Shown here piece by piece: positions 27,164 through 39,934 of a stretch of DNA of 64,000 bases (the stretch's first letter is position 1; every line of letters starts with the position of its first letter). This DNA comes from Rhodamnia argentea. Lineage: Eukaryota; Streptophyta; Magnoliopsida; Myrtales; Myrtaceae. A model generated the notes under the pieces. That model was not told the origin of the DNA. It made no database searches and saw only the letters and a list, made by a program, of their open reading frames with translations. The stretch is taken from contig NC_063151.1 of assembly GCF_020921035.1 (NCBI RefSeq), positions 24,682,934 through 24,746,933 on the forward strand, given 5' to 3'. A program made the position numbers and the translations under genes.

Positions 27164-27763
27164 AAATACAGCATCGTCCTTGCTGCAGCTTCTTTCTTGG
27201 TATTCTCGGTGATGTTGGAGACTTTCAGTTTGATCTGTCCTTGTCACTTTTAAGGGGCTCGCTATGCTTATCATAAATCTTAATTTGGGACCGTATCTGT
27301 TCTCAGCCTTGCGTTTGTGCTTGTCAATATTGCCTTCTTTTGGAATTCGACTGCTGTTTGAGTCTATTGAAGTTATGGCGGTTGGTTATGTTACTGTTGT
27401 GTTATAAGCAGAACTTTATGGGATACAAATCTAGCAAGCCTTAGCTCTTCACCTTGATGATTTAATTCTTCATACCAGGTTTCTTTCTCTTGCTCTCTTT
27501 TCTTTTAACACCTCATCCATGACAGTAGATCTCAGGAATCAAAAGCAGAAATGCATATCTAGCTTTAGATTACGTTGAACTTCAAAACATAGTACCAATT
27601 CTGTGAGCCCCATGCGATGCATGCAGCGATCCCAATGCGGCATACAGCCGCATTGGTGCACTTATGCATGACGAATGAACGACACGCCCAAAAGATTTCT
27701 TTGAGGAAACTAGATAAAAGGAAAGAAGAAAGTTCTTTTCCATTGGTATTGGAAACCGACCAC

Positions 27764-29379
<1,616 letters not shown>

Positions 29380-30491
29380 TTATATAATCAAGAAAGGCAA
29401 AAAAGTCAATTCTTTATTGAGCTTCCATGCCGCAGTCTCCATCGGAAAGTTGGTGAAACCAAGCGGTTAGCTTAGCTTTCTCTATCGGCGTGCGTTTGTT
29501 GAAGAGTCACTCATCACGAGTTGTTCTCGCCCCCGCGGCGCTAATGACTCCTGCCCAATGCATGGGCGCCACGTGGACTGTCTTGCTCCGATCCGTGTAT
29601 CCATCTGGCAACAGTTAGTCATGGTCGTATCTAGAACTTCCGTCCTCCGTCGTCAGAAGCAATAGACGATTGTGAACCAATCTTCTCTTGCTCTCGGCTC
29701 TGTCCATCGTCTGAAACTGTTGGACAAGCTGGAGCCCGACATCCGGCGGCGCCGCAGCAGGCCACTGGCGGGCCAGTCTCCGGCGTCGGGTAACCTCCCG
29801 GAGAGCAAGAGCTGGCTCGCACGTGAAGAGACGAGCGAAGAGGATAGCATGTTGGGGCTGGGAGGCATGATAGCCGGTGCAAGAGGAGCAGCAGAGAAGC
29901 GGGAGAAGGTAAAAAAGCATCCGTTAGCATTGACGATTCGGCAACTCATGGGGTTTAAAAAAAAATGCAGAAAATCACCGATGAGCTGAATCTTTTTGGG
30001 TTTTTATTGGTCTGATTAGAGTGATTGGTCGGAGAAAGTTGAGCCGCGGAGAGTTGGTGGCCGCTGGATTTTCCCCTCGATCTTGTCGCAGGAACAACAG
30101 ACGTAGCAGGAGGAAGATGAACAGTATTTGGAAAATAAAAGACGAAAAGAGAACCACCAGAAAAGGTGGTCCATGTCAGAATCTCGGACCTTCATTTTAC
30201 CGGAAGGCCTGCCTTGGAAAAAGATCAAAAGTTTTTATAACTAAATTCGTAAAATTAAAAAAATTTCAATTGATATCGATATAATAATTTTACCGTGAGG
30301 TTTCGCATATCTCTTAGAATAGCGTATGTATTTATAAAGTTTATCTAGTAGCTGTTATGATAACTACATGAAATAAGAATGGACCAATTCAAAATAATTT
30401 GAATTAGTCCATTACAATATTAACTACTTTTATTATCTTCCTTAACACCATCAAGCCGATTAACTGTACTAATTGATGAACATAAACTAAA

Positions 30492-30712
30492 GGGAAAATT
30501 TCAAAAAAGGGCCCGAAGTGCTATCGTTTTCTCAAATAAGGGCCCGAAGTGAACTTTATTTCAATTAAGGGCCTGAAGTGTTCAAATTGTTTCAAAAGAG
30601 GGCCTAACCGAGGGCATTTTTGTCTTTTACATTTTTGTTATTTCTTTAACGTTTTTCTTTGCCTTTTCTTTTTCTCCTCCCCTCCCTCCTGTTCATCATC
30701 CTCCCCACGCAA
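30492..30712 (+). repeat. Left terminal inverted repeat of the Pack-MULE
   Basis: Contains three GGGCC(C/T)GAAGTG units, then a T-rich part. It ends exactly where the captured gene fragment begins (CCCACGCAA then TTCTCTGG). Confidence 0.9.
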
Positions 30713-31400
30713 TTCTCTGGAGTTCTCCCTATGAACCAACCAACCCAACCCCTTCTTCTGGTGATCGAAGAGCGCGAACTTTATCACCTCCCTCGGTGGC
30801 TCCAGGGCTTTCATCGTCGCATTCTTCTCGACATTCTTGTCCACCAGCTTAAAAATCTCATCCACACACCTCACCCCCTTTTGACCCTTCTTCTCCTTCA
30901 CCATGACCGCCTCCGACAAGGCAAACGAAGCACCCACGTCCAAAATGAGCGCTAACCCGCCTCGTGAAATAGCTGACTTAACGAGGTCGAAGGCCTGGAC
31001 CCTCGCAAAAATGTGAACTTGGCAGGGTATCCTGAACTTGCTACTGCAGTTGCGAGTGTGGGGCAAGGACAGCGACGATGTCGCGCTCGATGTGGCCGAC
31101 CTGGATGGTCCTGGTGTTGAGGACCCAGATGGCGGATTGTGTTCTCGTCGTAGGGATTCAAAGGTTCGCGGACAAGGCCTACCATCTCGCGGCCGCTGAT
31201 GGTGTCAGAATAGTGGCGGAGCCCGACTTTGTTGGCGATGATGAAGTCGAGGAGGTAAGTTTCGGAGGTGGATGCTTGAGAGGAAGAAGAAGAAGACTAA
31301 GAGACTTGCGAAGACATGGGGTCGTCATCTGCTTCACAGAATTGCCAGTCAAGGGCCCGGAGGGCGTTGCCGACGAGGTCCGCCGCGGCTAGAGAGAGAG
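30713..31400 (-). pseudogene. Captured 5' part of a SMARCA3-like (HIRAN + SNF2) gene
   Basis: Read on the minus strand, the fragment encodes pieces in the right order of a plant SMARCA3-like protein: ETYLLDFIIANKVGL, GREMVGLVREPLNPYDEN, VLNTRTIQVGHIER, FRIPCQVHIFARV, VKSAISRGGLALI, FALSEAVMVKEK, VDEIFKLVD and EPPREVIKFALFDHQKKGLGW. These cover the HIRAN domain and the start of the SNF2 helicase. The frame is broken by one base gained after YDEN, by a loss of about 44 bases after AVLAP, and by a stop upstream of SSSSSSQAS. It is not a functional gene but could be transcribed with the element. Confidence 0.85.
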
Positions 31401-31696
31401 AGAGAGAGAGGCTTGAAGGTTTCTTTCTTTTGAAATTAAAGGTTTTGAATTCGTGACTTATATTTTTTTACCATTGGCCCGAGGATGGTTGATTGAGGGA
31501 TGAAACCGGTCGGATCATCGTCGCGGATTTGTGAGGAAGAAGCTTCGAGGGTTCGCTTCTGGGTAGGGCGGAAGTAGAGGTAGAGAGAGAGGGTGTTGAA
31601 TAGAGAGAGGGCGACTACCACTTTAGCTTCTTCCAGTCATGGCTTCTCTCCCTCTTTATGTGGAGTCTGCATGAATTCAATGGCGGAATCGATCAG

Positions 31697-31918
31697 TTGC
31701 GTGGGGAAGATGATGAACAGGAGGGAGGGGAGGAGAAAAAAGAAAAGGTAAAGAAAAACATTAAAGAAATAACAAAAATATAAAAGACAAAAATGCCCTT
31801 GGTTAGGCCCTCTTTTGAAACAATTTGAACACTTCAGGCCCTTAATTAAAACAAAGTTTACTTCAGGCCCTTATTTGAGAAAACGATAGCACTTCGGGCC
31901 CTTTTTTGAAATTTTCCC
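31697..31918 (-). repeat. Right terminal inverted repeat of the Pack-MULE
   Basis: Inverted copy of 30492-30712 with a handful of substitutions and one extra base. Confidence 0.9.
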
Positions 31919-31939
31919 TAAACTAAATGATTGTCAATA

Positions 31940-32040
31940 GACATGCGGTTCTACTGGTAAAGTGATTTGGAAAATGGGGATACTAATATCGTAGGTGTGG
32001 GGTTCGACTCTCGCGTTCCGCAAAGAGATAGAGCAAAAGT
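31940..32040 (+). mobile_element. Possible tRNA-derived SINE fragment
   Basis: A box-A-like ACTGGTAAAGTGATT at about 31954 and a box-B-like GGTTCGACTCTC at about 31999 lie about 35 bp apart, as in a pol III internal promoter. The stretch does not fold into a normal tRNA and has no clear end or target duplication. Confidence 0.25.
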
Positions 32041-32102
32041 CGGAGAGTTAAAGATATGATAGATAAAAAAATTAAATGCCTTAAAATTGGTGAAGTGATT
32101 TA

Positions 32103-32440
32103 ACAATGGGGAGACGATGATGAAGAAGAGGAAGGCCTGTAAAAGTGGGGTTAGAGTCTCTTGCTTGTATTCTTCTTCTGTTATGGATACATACAAGACT
32201 CTTGGAGTTCATCATGCTGTTTCTGAATTTGAGATCAGGTAGTTCTTTAGGCGGCTTGCTTTGCAGGTCTCGATCAAGTCCTCTGCATATGACAGTTTCG
32301 CTTGCGAGTCGAAAGACCCAGAGATTGACGAGCCGCTGAGAGGGATGGACTATCCAGATTGGGACTTGTAGGAAGAATGGATGGGATGGGGAATGAGCAA
32401 GAATTTGCAACTACTCATCACATATTAATTCTTACATTTG
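32103..32440 (+). pseudogene. DnaJ8, copy 3, truncated
   Basis: Begins inside exon 1 (MMKKRKACKSGVRVSC, DTYKTLGVHHA) and has an in-frame stop before FFRRLALQ. It runs into intron 1 and then joins, near 32304, directly to the middle of exon 3 ([16 protein letters not shown]), so exon 2 with the HPD motif, intron 2 and the start of exon 3 are deleted. A stop follows WDL. The promoter, start codon and transit peptide are absent. Confidence 0.88.
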
Positions 32441-32624
32441 ATCATCTCAACCCAGGGGTTATGTTCGTGCATATTATATATGATGGAACTGAGGCCTAAG
32501 TCATTCTTTTTTCAGTGTATAAGTACCATTACAAACCAAAGATCATGGCTTTGGCCTGTATATAGTTGCAAGAGTGACCTCAAGATGTTCATAAGAGAAC
32601 ATGACATGAGAGCTAAGTTTAAAA

Positions 32625-33579
32625 TAGGGGTGAGCAAATCGAACCGCCCGGACCGGGACCGGTGGTCCGGTTCTTGGTTCTAGAGGGAGCGGTCCGGTTC
32701 TTGGTTCTTAGGTCCTCTAGGACCGGACTGCCCGGACCGGACCAATTGATTTTTTTTTAATTTTTTTTATTTATTTTAAGTTCAATGCTCTCTTTCTTCT
32801 CCACATGCAAATGAACAAGAAAGCTAAACCAAGTGTCCAAGAATGAGCAACAGCCAGATGGTTCGGTAACGCGCCCATTGCGATCTCCGTGTCCCGGGTG
32901 CCGTCCATGGACCTCTGGTTGATGTTGGCCGATCCAACGATTATGTACTCGTCGTCAACTGAAGTGGGACATCAATTAGTGCTCCGCCAAAAAATCCATC
33001 ACAATCCGATCAAAGGTCATCGTTCACTCACCTATCATCATCTTCGCATGGACTTAAATCATGAACCTTCTTGCTTCCTAAGCTTTGAGATAGTCACTAC
33101 CTGGCTCTGGTTTCTCTTCGGGCACTAGCTCACCACTCCTCCTTGCTTCCCTATTTCCAAGGCAAAAAAAGGCCTAGTAATCTCTAGGATTGGATTCAAC
33201 CCTCTTCTTCTTGAGGGCATTGGCAATGTCTATGTACATCATCTCCATCGTTCTCCTCTGCCAATCTAGGGTCGCCTTCACCGAGTTGCTCTCCGCTATG
33301 CCCTCGGGCCACATTGAGATCACGATGTACATGGCAAACCTCTTCACGACAGGGGTCACGCCGTAGTCGTCCAAATAGTCGGCCAAGCTCGTGTGTTCCA
33401 TGTCAAGAATGGTGCATATTTTTTTTTTTTCGGTATGTGTCCGGTCCAATGGAACCGCCCGGGAACCGGACTGGACCGGTGGTTCTGTTCCTGGTTTCAA
33501 AAAATTGAGAACCGGGACCACCGGTCCAGTTCTCGGTTCTTGAGGGGAACCGGAATGGACCGGGAACCGATCACCCCTA
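32625..33579. mobile_element. hAT-type gene-capture transposon (Pack-hAT), 955 bp
   Basis: Ends are TAGGGGTGAGC on the left and, inverted, TAGGGGTGATC on the right. Flanks are GTTTAAAA (32617-32624) and ATTTAAAA (33580-33587), an 8-bp duplication with one mismatch. Subterminal zones are full of GGACCGG and GGTTCTTGGTTC motifs, as in the element at 6499-7211, so they belong to related families. The matching position in unit B' (about 24931-24940, AAGTTCAAAATTTC) has no insert, giving a natural empty site. The interior holds a phospholipase D fragment instead of a transposase. Confidence 0.9.
32840..33340 (-). pseudogene. Captured phospholipase D alpha fragment with a retained intron
   Basis: On the minus strand the sequence encodes, in order: [62 protein letters not shown], then a GT-AG intron at 33031-32959 (73 bp), then [20 protein letters not shown] and [10 protein letters not shown]. 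This is the region of the second HKD catalytic motif of plant PLD alpha (H.K....D). The intron splits ATG ATG ATA G from TTGACGACGAG, which restores MMIVDDEY. Three stops interrupt the exon frame (after PRDY, after DYLKA, after RFMI). The retained intron shows that the capture was from genomic DNA. Confidence 0.9.
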
Positions 33580-33642
33580 ATTTAAAATCTTCTTATTCAT
33601 GTGTTATTGTCCTTTTTTTTCCCCCAATAAAGGCAACAGACT

Positions 33643-33999
33643 CTAGATGCAGCAACAATGATCCTGGTCAACATATTTCCCGCTGGTGGGGTCACCATAT
33701 AATGATTTGCAGATGTTAGTGCATTCCTCCGCAAAGCAATTCCGGGCAAAGAATGGAGGTTTTGTGCATCATTGGGCCTCTCCTGACTTGATACCTGTTT
33801 TAGGAAACATCAAAAATCGGGAAGAGGAGGAGGAGGAGGAGGAGGAGGAGGAGGAGGAGGAGCCTTAGAGACATTAGGGCAAAAAAGGAGAAGAAATCAA
33901 GTTTATGATTTTCAAAGTAGGTATAAATCAGACAAACATACCAGATGAGACAATTAGGAAGAGCATCAGAACAAACGACAGAGAGGAAAAGAACTTCAT
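33643..33999 (-). pseudogene. Defensin-like cysteine-rich peptide gene, copy 3, broken
   Basis: Keeps the signal-peptide exon (MKFFSSLSFVLMLF), the intron and most of the cysteine-rich exon (FFARNCFAEEC, HCCCI). It is broken by at least one in-frame stop and has lost one of the eight cysteines. Its intron holds a GAG trinucleotide expansion (about 33824-33862) that the other two copies do not have. The TATAAATA block upstream (near 34122-34130) is kept. Confidence 0.8.
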
Positions 34000-34450
34000 C
34001 CTGCGACTGTAATTGAGATTTTAACGTAGAATGTCTTTATCTTAACCTCAAAAATATTTTGGCAAAAAGGAAAAGAACCTTAAGAATATCGGATCACGAG
34101 TTATCTCAGCATATTTATAGTGAGAACAGCTCTTTTCAACATTATTAAACAACCAATTTAGGAAAGAACTTGGCAAGGAAAAGTTGTAAAAATTTGTCTT
34201 AGTGTGTGGATTATGTAGTTAATAGAAAGCTGCTTAAACCTCGGTTAATTATAAAGATGTTCAAGGATCCTTGCCCATCAATGCATTTTATGACCATTTT
34301 TTTGGTTGATGACCTAAGAAATTTTGCAGATCTTTTCGTTCCTTATGCAGTACCAAATTTAATTAGCTGCCAAATTGGGGGAAAGGCTCTTTTGATAATT
34401 GAAGTATCTTCAGATCTTTGATATCTCTTAGTAGTCGCTATTTTACCATT

Positions 34451-35759
34451 CAAACGACTAAATTAAGGTAAGGCACTCTTGTGGAATGCTCTATTCAACA
34501 TATATATTAAAGACACAACAATTGCATCTATGACATTAACATTCATCTAATGATATTAAGGTTGGTTTTGATAACGTTTACGCCAATAAATAAGGACCAT
34601 TCACCCATTCTGCTAATTAAGACCAAAGTTTTTGAGACGAACTTTTTTTCTTTCGTAAATTACGAGATGTGGTAAATTCTTCTTGGAGAAAGTAGACTCA
34701 TTGGACATACAATAGAATTGATTATGGGCCTAGTAAGCTGCCGGACTCTATGCATAGTTTGAGTGGGCCTAGGTCTCCCCCTCCACTTGGATGCACCATC
34801 TTTCGAGATAATGGAATATCTCTCATATTATGAAAATTAATATCATAAAACATCTCAAATTACTACACTCATAATAAATTTACCTCAAATTAATTTTTTG
34901 ATCACTAAAAATTTCAAATACTTTCGAAAAATTTACCTTCCGTTAGTTTCCGTTAAGTTATGTTAATACACATGTGACAAACAGAGTGGAAAACTTGAAA
35001 TTGATATACTTGTCAACATGTCATCCACTCATGGAGTATGTTGTTATACGATAAATTTGTTAAATGTGTATCAAATTGGATTTTTTGGTTATCCAAAAGT
35101 TAACTTAAAGTAAATTTATCACATGTGTAGCAATTGAAGTTTTTTTTTTTTTTTTTGTATTAACTCTACTATAAATTAATTTGCACAATGACTTCTAAAT
35201 AGTATCCGATAAGATCTTTCAAGTTTGTCGATGATTAGGTCGGAACCGGATCCCCTAACATTGCTTGGGGTGGCATGATCGATCCAGGCAGTCCAAATAA
35301 AAAATGGACAGTTCAGATTGATCCACATAACTTTTTTTAAAATTTTGAAATTTCTCATCAAAAAATTTCATCCTTTTTAAAAAGTGATGTGGATGAATTC
35401 GGGCCGTCCATTTCAAAATGGATGGTCCGGATCTCTCAATGTCACTCTTTACTTTTAGGTCTGGCTTTTTCAAAGTTCTTACATACACGAGATTCACAAG
35501 GCCACATAGAGCAAAGCGCGTGCCCCGCACGCCCTGAACTTGTACAATCTTTGTTTCGTCCTCTTCTTAAAGAAATTACCGCGTTCTTTGAAATCATAGC
35601 GCTAATGATGAGGAGCGAATGGCCAAGAGACGAGCACACGCTTCATGCTGTCATTAAAAGGATTAATTAATCAAGATCACCATCGACCGCCGCCCAGAAG
35701 AAGGATTCAAAATAGAGGCGACCAACCGATTAACGAACCCTCCGGAATGTGAAAATCGT
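34451..35759. other. Intergenic region upstream of MRS2
   Basis: No gene. AT-rich repeat-like text at 34800-35170. An imperfect inverted repeat of GTCCAAATAAAAAATGGAC and GGCCGTCCATTTC types around 35240-35450 could be a small degraded MITE; ends are not clear. Confidence 0.4.
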
Positions 35760-36012
35760 AATCGAGAGAGAGAGAAGAACAAGACAACCCGCCGCGCAAT
35801 CGGCGGATTTCCCCACTTCCTCCTCCTCCTCCCACTCTAAGATCGAATCAAGAAGGACCCACTTCGAAAAGCTTCATCCTTTGCACTCAAGTCGCACCCT
35901 TTGTAGCGTTGCAGCGATTGATTAGCTTCAGTTCAATCATGGGTCACTGATCTTCGATCTGGGTTCATCCGACTCCTCCTGAGGAAGAACCTGGTTCTCG
36001 CTTCGCTGAAAG
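35760..36012 (+). other. Likely 5' UTR exon of MRS2-1
   Basis: GC-richer leader-like sequence with GA and CTC repeats that ends GCTGAAAG followed by GTAAGATGG, a strong splice donor. The next acceptor is TGTATTGCAG just before the coding exon (36728). This exon is not present in the two duplicated MRS2 fragments, which begin inside the intron. Start of the exon is uncertain. Confidence 0.55.
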
Positions 36013-36743
36013 GTAAGATGGTTCATACTCACACTCGCGTGTTCGTGGGTTCAGCTCAAACCCAGTTTCGTCGCTGTCGTTCTTCTGCAATTCCGTGTTG
36101 GTCCCGGTCAAACGAAGTGTCTAGGTTTTGCACTTAACTAAGACAGGAAGAGCTGTGAGAGGACTCTGTAGAACTTCAGTAATTTTGTGGGTGACCTTCG
36201 TTATCTGTGAAGAGCGAGTCAACGAACACAGAGTTATCCCCTGTTAGCTCTTCGCATTCCTTTGCTATTTAATAAGCCGTCTCTCCGCGAATATTAGAGA
36301 CAAATAATGCCTAAAGCTGAAATGGAAGGAAAAGGCAATATTCGCCACAAGGATTTGTAATTCTTGTAATAGCAATGTTGAGTTTTTTATGGGCAATGAC
36401 ATGGTGGTTAATGTCTGTTACCGGCATCAATTTCTCTGCACGCATGTAGAAAAGCTCTAAGCATGTTGGCAGGGCCTGAACAATCCAAAGTCAGAGCTTC
36501 CAGATTCATTTACATCTTCGCCGTTCTCTTTCCTTGCAAGTTAGGTGTTACCATCAGTAGAAGGAATTTCTGTATTAGTTCTCTTTGGTGGTTTGGGGAG
36601 GTTCTGAGTTGAAAGGACAATGTCAAGGTTGATACAAACACAGACAATCTGGCACCTAAAACGTGAAATATTTCTGCTTGTTCCAATGTCAGTGATCTTA
36701 TGCTTTTAATCATTTGGTGTATTGCAGCATTCCAAGTTTATTC

Positions 36744-39700
36744 ATGGCAGATCTCAAAGAACGCCTCCTCCCACCAAGACCTGCGTCAGCTGTTGACCTT
36801 AAAGAAGCATCTCATCGTTCATTTTTGCTGGGACGTCAGCCTTTCCAAAGCATGGATGTTATAGGTCTTAAGAAACGAGGTCAAGGTCTTCGGTCATGGA
36901 TTCGTGTTGATACCTCTGGGGATTCCGAGATAATCGAGGTTGACAAGTTCACAATGATGCGCCGTTGTGACCTTCCAGCCCGTGATTTGCGCCTGCTTGA
37001 TCCATTATTTGTTTATCCCTCTACAATTCTTGGGAGAGAGAAGGCTATAGTTGTTAACTTAGAGCAAATTCGATGTATTATCACGGCGGATGAGGTTTTG
37101 CTTTTAAACTCCCTCGATAGTTATGTGTTTCAGTATGTGGTGGAGCTACAACGCCGGCTGACAACAGCTGGGGCACGTGAGGTTTGGCAACCAGAAGGTG
37201 CAGATTTCAGCAGAAGGAGAGGAAGTAGAAACTTTGATGATTTGTTTGGCAACACTTCCCCAGATTATTTGCCTTTCGAGTTTCGGGCCCTTGAAGTTGC
37301 TTTAGAAACTGCTTGTACTTTTCTTGATTCTCAGGTTTGTGATATGATGATGTTAAGACCTAATCCTAGAGTTGCCAACTCTTTCATTAAATCACAACTT
37401 CTAAATGTTACATGGCTTTGTTATCAAGGACAGCATGCCTTTTATAAGTTCGGGGTAATACATAGGGTGAACTTCTGTCTTTTGTTTTTGGCTTGAGGGT
37501 GGAGTATGTCGAGAGGGAAAGATTGCATTTTAAGAGAAATTAAGAAAACAATCCAATGAAATTTGTTACTCGCCTGAGGCTTTTGCCGGCAATTGGCAAC
37601 ATCATGACTCTCAGTGTCCTGAGTATGAATATGTAGATATTGTACTTTCTAAGGTCTTGTTCATGATTCGGGCTGTACCTGGTGCGATCGAATTTACTGA
37701 CATGAAACTTATAGAACTTGTGAGGAAGTTGATTTTACCCGAAAGTCCCATACTAGTCAAATGCTTGCCATTCTATCTCCTTCCATCTTGTAAGTGCATC
37801 AAGATAAAGGAGTATGTATGCTTTCAAAGGTTTACTCATTCAGTGTAAATGCATTCTGGTAAAGGAATACTGTACTTCTTTGCGATTTACAATTCTTAAG
37901 CATTGCAATTTTTGAACATATAATTTTTATAACTCTACTTAGACTCTCAATAGTGGTCATGGAAAATTGAGGTAACTATCACATGGAAGCACACTTTTTG
38001 TGAAAAGCTGTCTCTAATGTGGTCTTTCCCTAGATTGTTGCCATTCTGTGTATACTTCTATGAGTACTTTTGGAGAGAGAGCATTTTTACAATTTTATGC
38101 TAATTGGTAGTTAAGTTTAAGTCATGGCCAAAACATAGAAGAATTTCCTCCTCTTGGGAATTGGAGTAATGGTGATATGTTACAGGAGCACTAAAAGGAA
38201 GTGTGAGATCGGAGGATGGACTGCAATTATAGAGTGGTTGATGCTTCTTACACATGAAAGTTGTTGTCACTTATGTTGCCATATTCTCATTTTTGTACAA
38301 TTTTTTCTAATTAAAGGTGCGTTCTCAAATATTTTGAAGGCAGCAGAACTAGAAATCGAAGCTTATCCATTGCTGGATGAACTTACTTCCAAGATTAGTA
38401 CATTAAATTTGGAGCGTGTTCGACGTTTGAAAAGCAGACTCGTGGCATTGACCAGGAGAGTTCAGAAGGTAATCCCTGTTCATGTTTCGTGCTTCTCCTT
38501 CCTAATCTGACTACCTTTCTTTCTGCTCGCACTTATCGGCTGCACTGGTTTAGGTTAGGGATGAGATAGAACAGCTAATGGATGACGACGGAGACATGGC
38601 TGAGATGTATCTCACTGAGAAGAAACGAAGAGCGGAGTCATCGTACTATCTTGATCAGTCTTCGACTGGCTACAGGTCCAATGATGTTGCACAATCCTTT
38701 TCTGCTCCTGTTTCTCCCGTTTCTTCACCTCGTGATGGCCGAAAACTTGAGAAGAGCCAAAGTATAGCGAGGAGCCGGCATGAGAGCATGAGGAGTTCAG
38801 AAAGCTCTACCGATAGAATAGAAGAGCTGGAGATGCTGTTGGAAGCTTACTTTGTTGTCATCGATAGCACTTTGAACAAGTTGACTTCGGTATCCACTGG
38901 TCGCCCTATCTTTCTTAAAGTCTTCTTTCGGTTATACATGGTATAAGGAAGAATATCGATCACTTTGTATATTATGCATTTCAGCTAAAGGAGTACATTG
39001 ATGACACAGAAGATTTCATTAACATTCAGCTGGTATGCCTGTTTCTTTATCTTCTTGTTGAATGGTTAATTTCATTACTTATGTCCTTCGGGGAAATTGG
39101 CTGTGGGGGTTTAAGAATTCTAACAAAAAAGTTAGTGGGAAAAGTAGGTGGGGCTCTGCTACATATAGCTCGGTCTTGACAGTGTAGCTGCAACACATAG
39201 GTGTTGGTAATTATTTGTCATTGTCGCTACTGAGGTAAAGAAGTAAATATATGTTGAAATTCGCTAACGTTTAACCTAAGAAGGAATGCACCTTGAAAGT
39301 TCATAAAACTAAGTGTACTTTTGGTAACGTTAGGAAATTTAAATTTTTGAAACTCGCTAGAATTTGCTATTCGTCGTATTTGTATAGATTTTTACTTTTT
39401 GTTATTTATTTAATTTAGAATATGCAATGGACGCATTTTGACTTTCTCTTGTCCCAAAACACCGGAAACTTTCACAATATTGACACGTAGAATCGTACAT
39501 GATTATTTGGGAATTATTGAAAATTGACAATGTTTTATATTTTGGCAGGAAAGCAAAATTTTGCTTATTGCGGTTTAAAAAGCTTAACCACACAGGATAT
39601 TTAAGATAGAGCAGAGCAATTTGGACTTGCCCTTTTTCTCTCTCTCCACACTTCTGTTTTGTTTTGCTCGAAGATGTTTTAATCGCGGACCTTGTGGTTG

Positions 39701-39934
39701 CAGGACAATGTCCGAAACCAGCTGATACAATTTGAACTGCTGCTGACGACTGCGACTTTCGTTGTTGCTATCTTCGGCGTGGTGGCGGGGATTTTTGGGA
39801 TGAACTTCGACGTCTCGTTCTTTGACAATGCCGATGCATTTCAGTGGGTCCTCATCATAACAGGAGTATGCGGTTTAGTCATTTTCAGTGCTTTTGTGTG
39901 GTTCTACAGGTACAAACGACTCATGCCTCTATAA
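36744..39934 (+). CDS. MRS2-1: Magnesium transporter, CorA/MRS2 family
   Basis: Five coding exons: 36744-37334, 38340-38468, 38554-38889, 38985-39032 and 39704-39934, all phase 0, total 444 residues, the family's usual length. N-terminus MADLKERLLPPRPASAV and GLKKRGQGLRSWIRVDTSG match MRS2-1. The long cytosolic helical part includes EIEAYPLLDELTSKIS and MDDDGDMAEMYLTEKK. Two C-terminal membrane helices flank the selectivity signature GMN (GVVAGIFGMNFDV) in the last exon. CorA-type channels conduct Mg2+; plant MRS2-1 is placed in the vacuolar membrane (from the family). Two truncated copies of its 5' end lie upstream at 22546 and 25880. Nothing is missing. Confidence 0.95.

Larger units (their letters stand above)
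30492..31918. mobile_element. Pack-MULE: Mutator-like element with a captured gene fragment, 1427 bp
   Basis: Long terminal inverted repeats of about 221 bp (30492-30712 and 31697-31918), more than 90 percent identical by eye, start GGGAAAATTTCAAAAAAGGG. A perfect 9-bp target duplication, TAAACTAAA, lies at 30483-30491 and 31919-31927. Long TIRs plus a 9-bp duplication are the hallmark of Mutator-like elements. The interior has no transposase; it carries the N-terminal part of a HIRAN/SNF2-type gene (next entry). The flanks are unit-B sequence, which gives the empty-site context. Confidence 0.93.

Noticed and set aside
30638-31066. Independent protein-coding gene inside the Pack-MULE
   Set aside because: The open frame is one piece of a captured SMARCA3-like fragment whose other pieces lie in different frames.
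35240-35450. Small MITE based on the GTCCATTT inverted repeat
   Set aside because: The arms are imperfect and neither clear ends nor a target duplication could be seen, so it is only mentioned within the intergenic entry.
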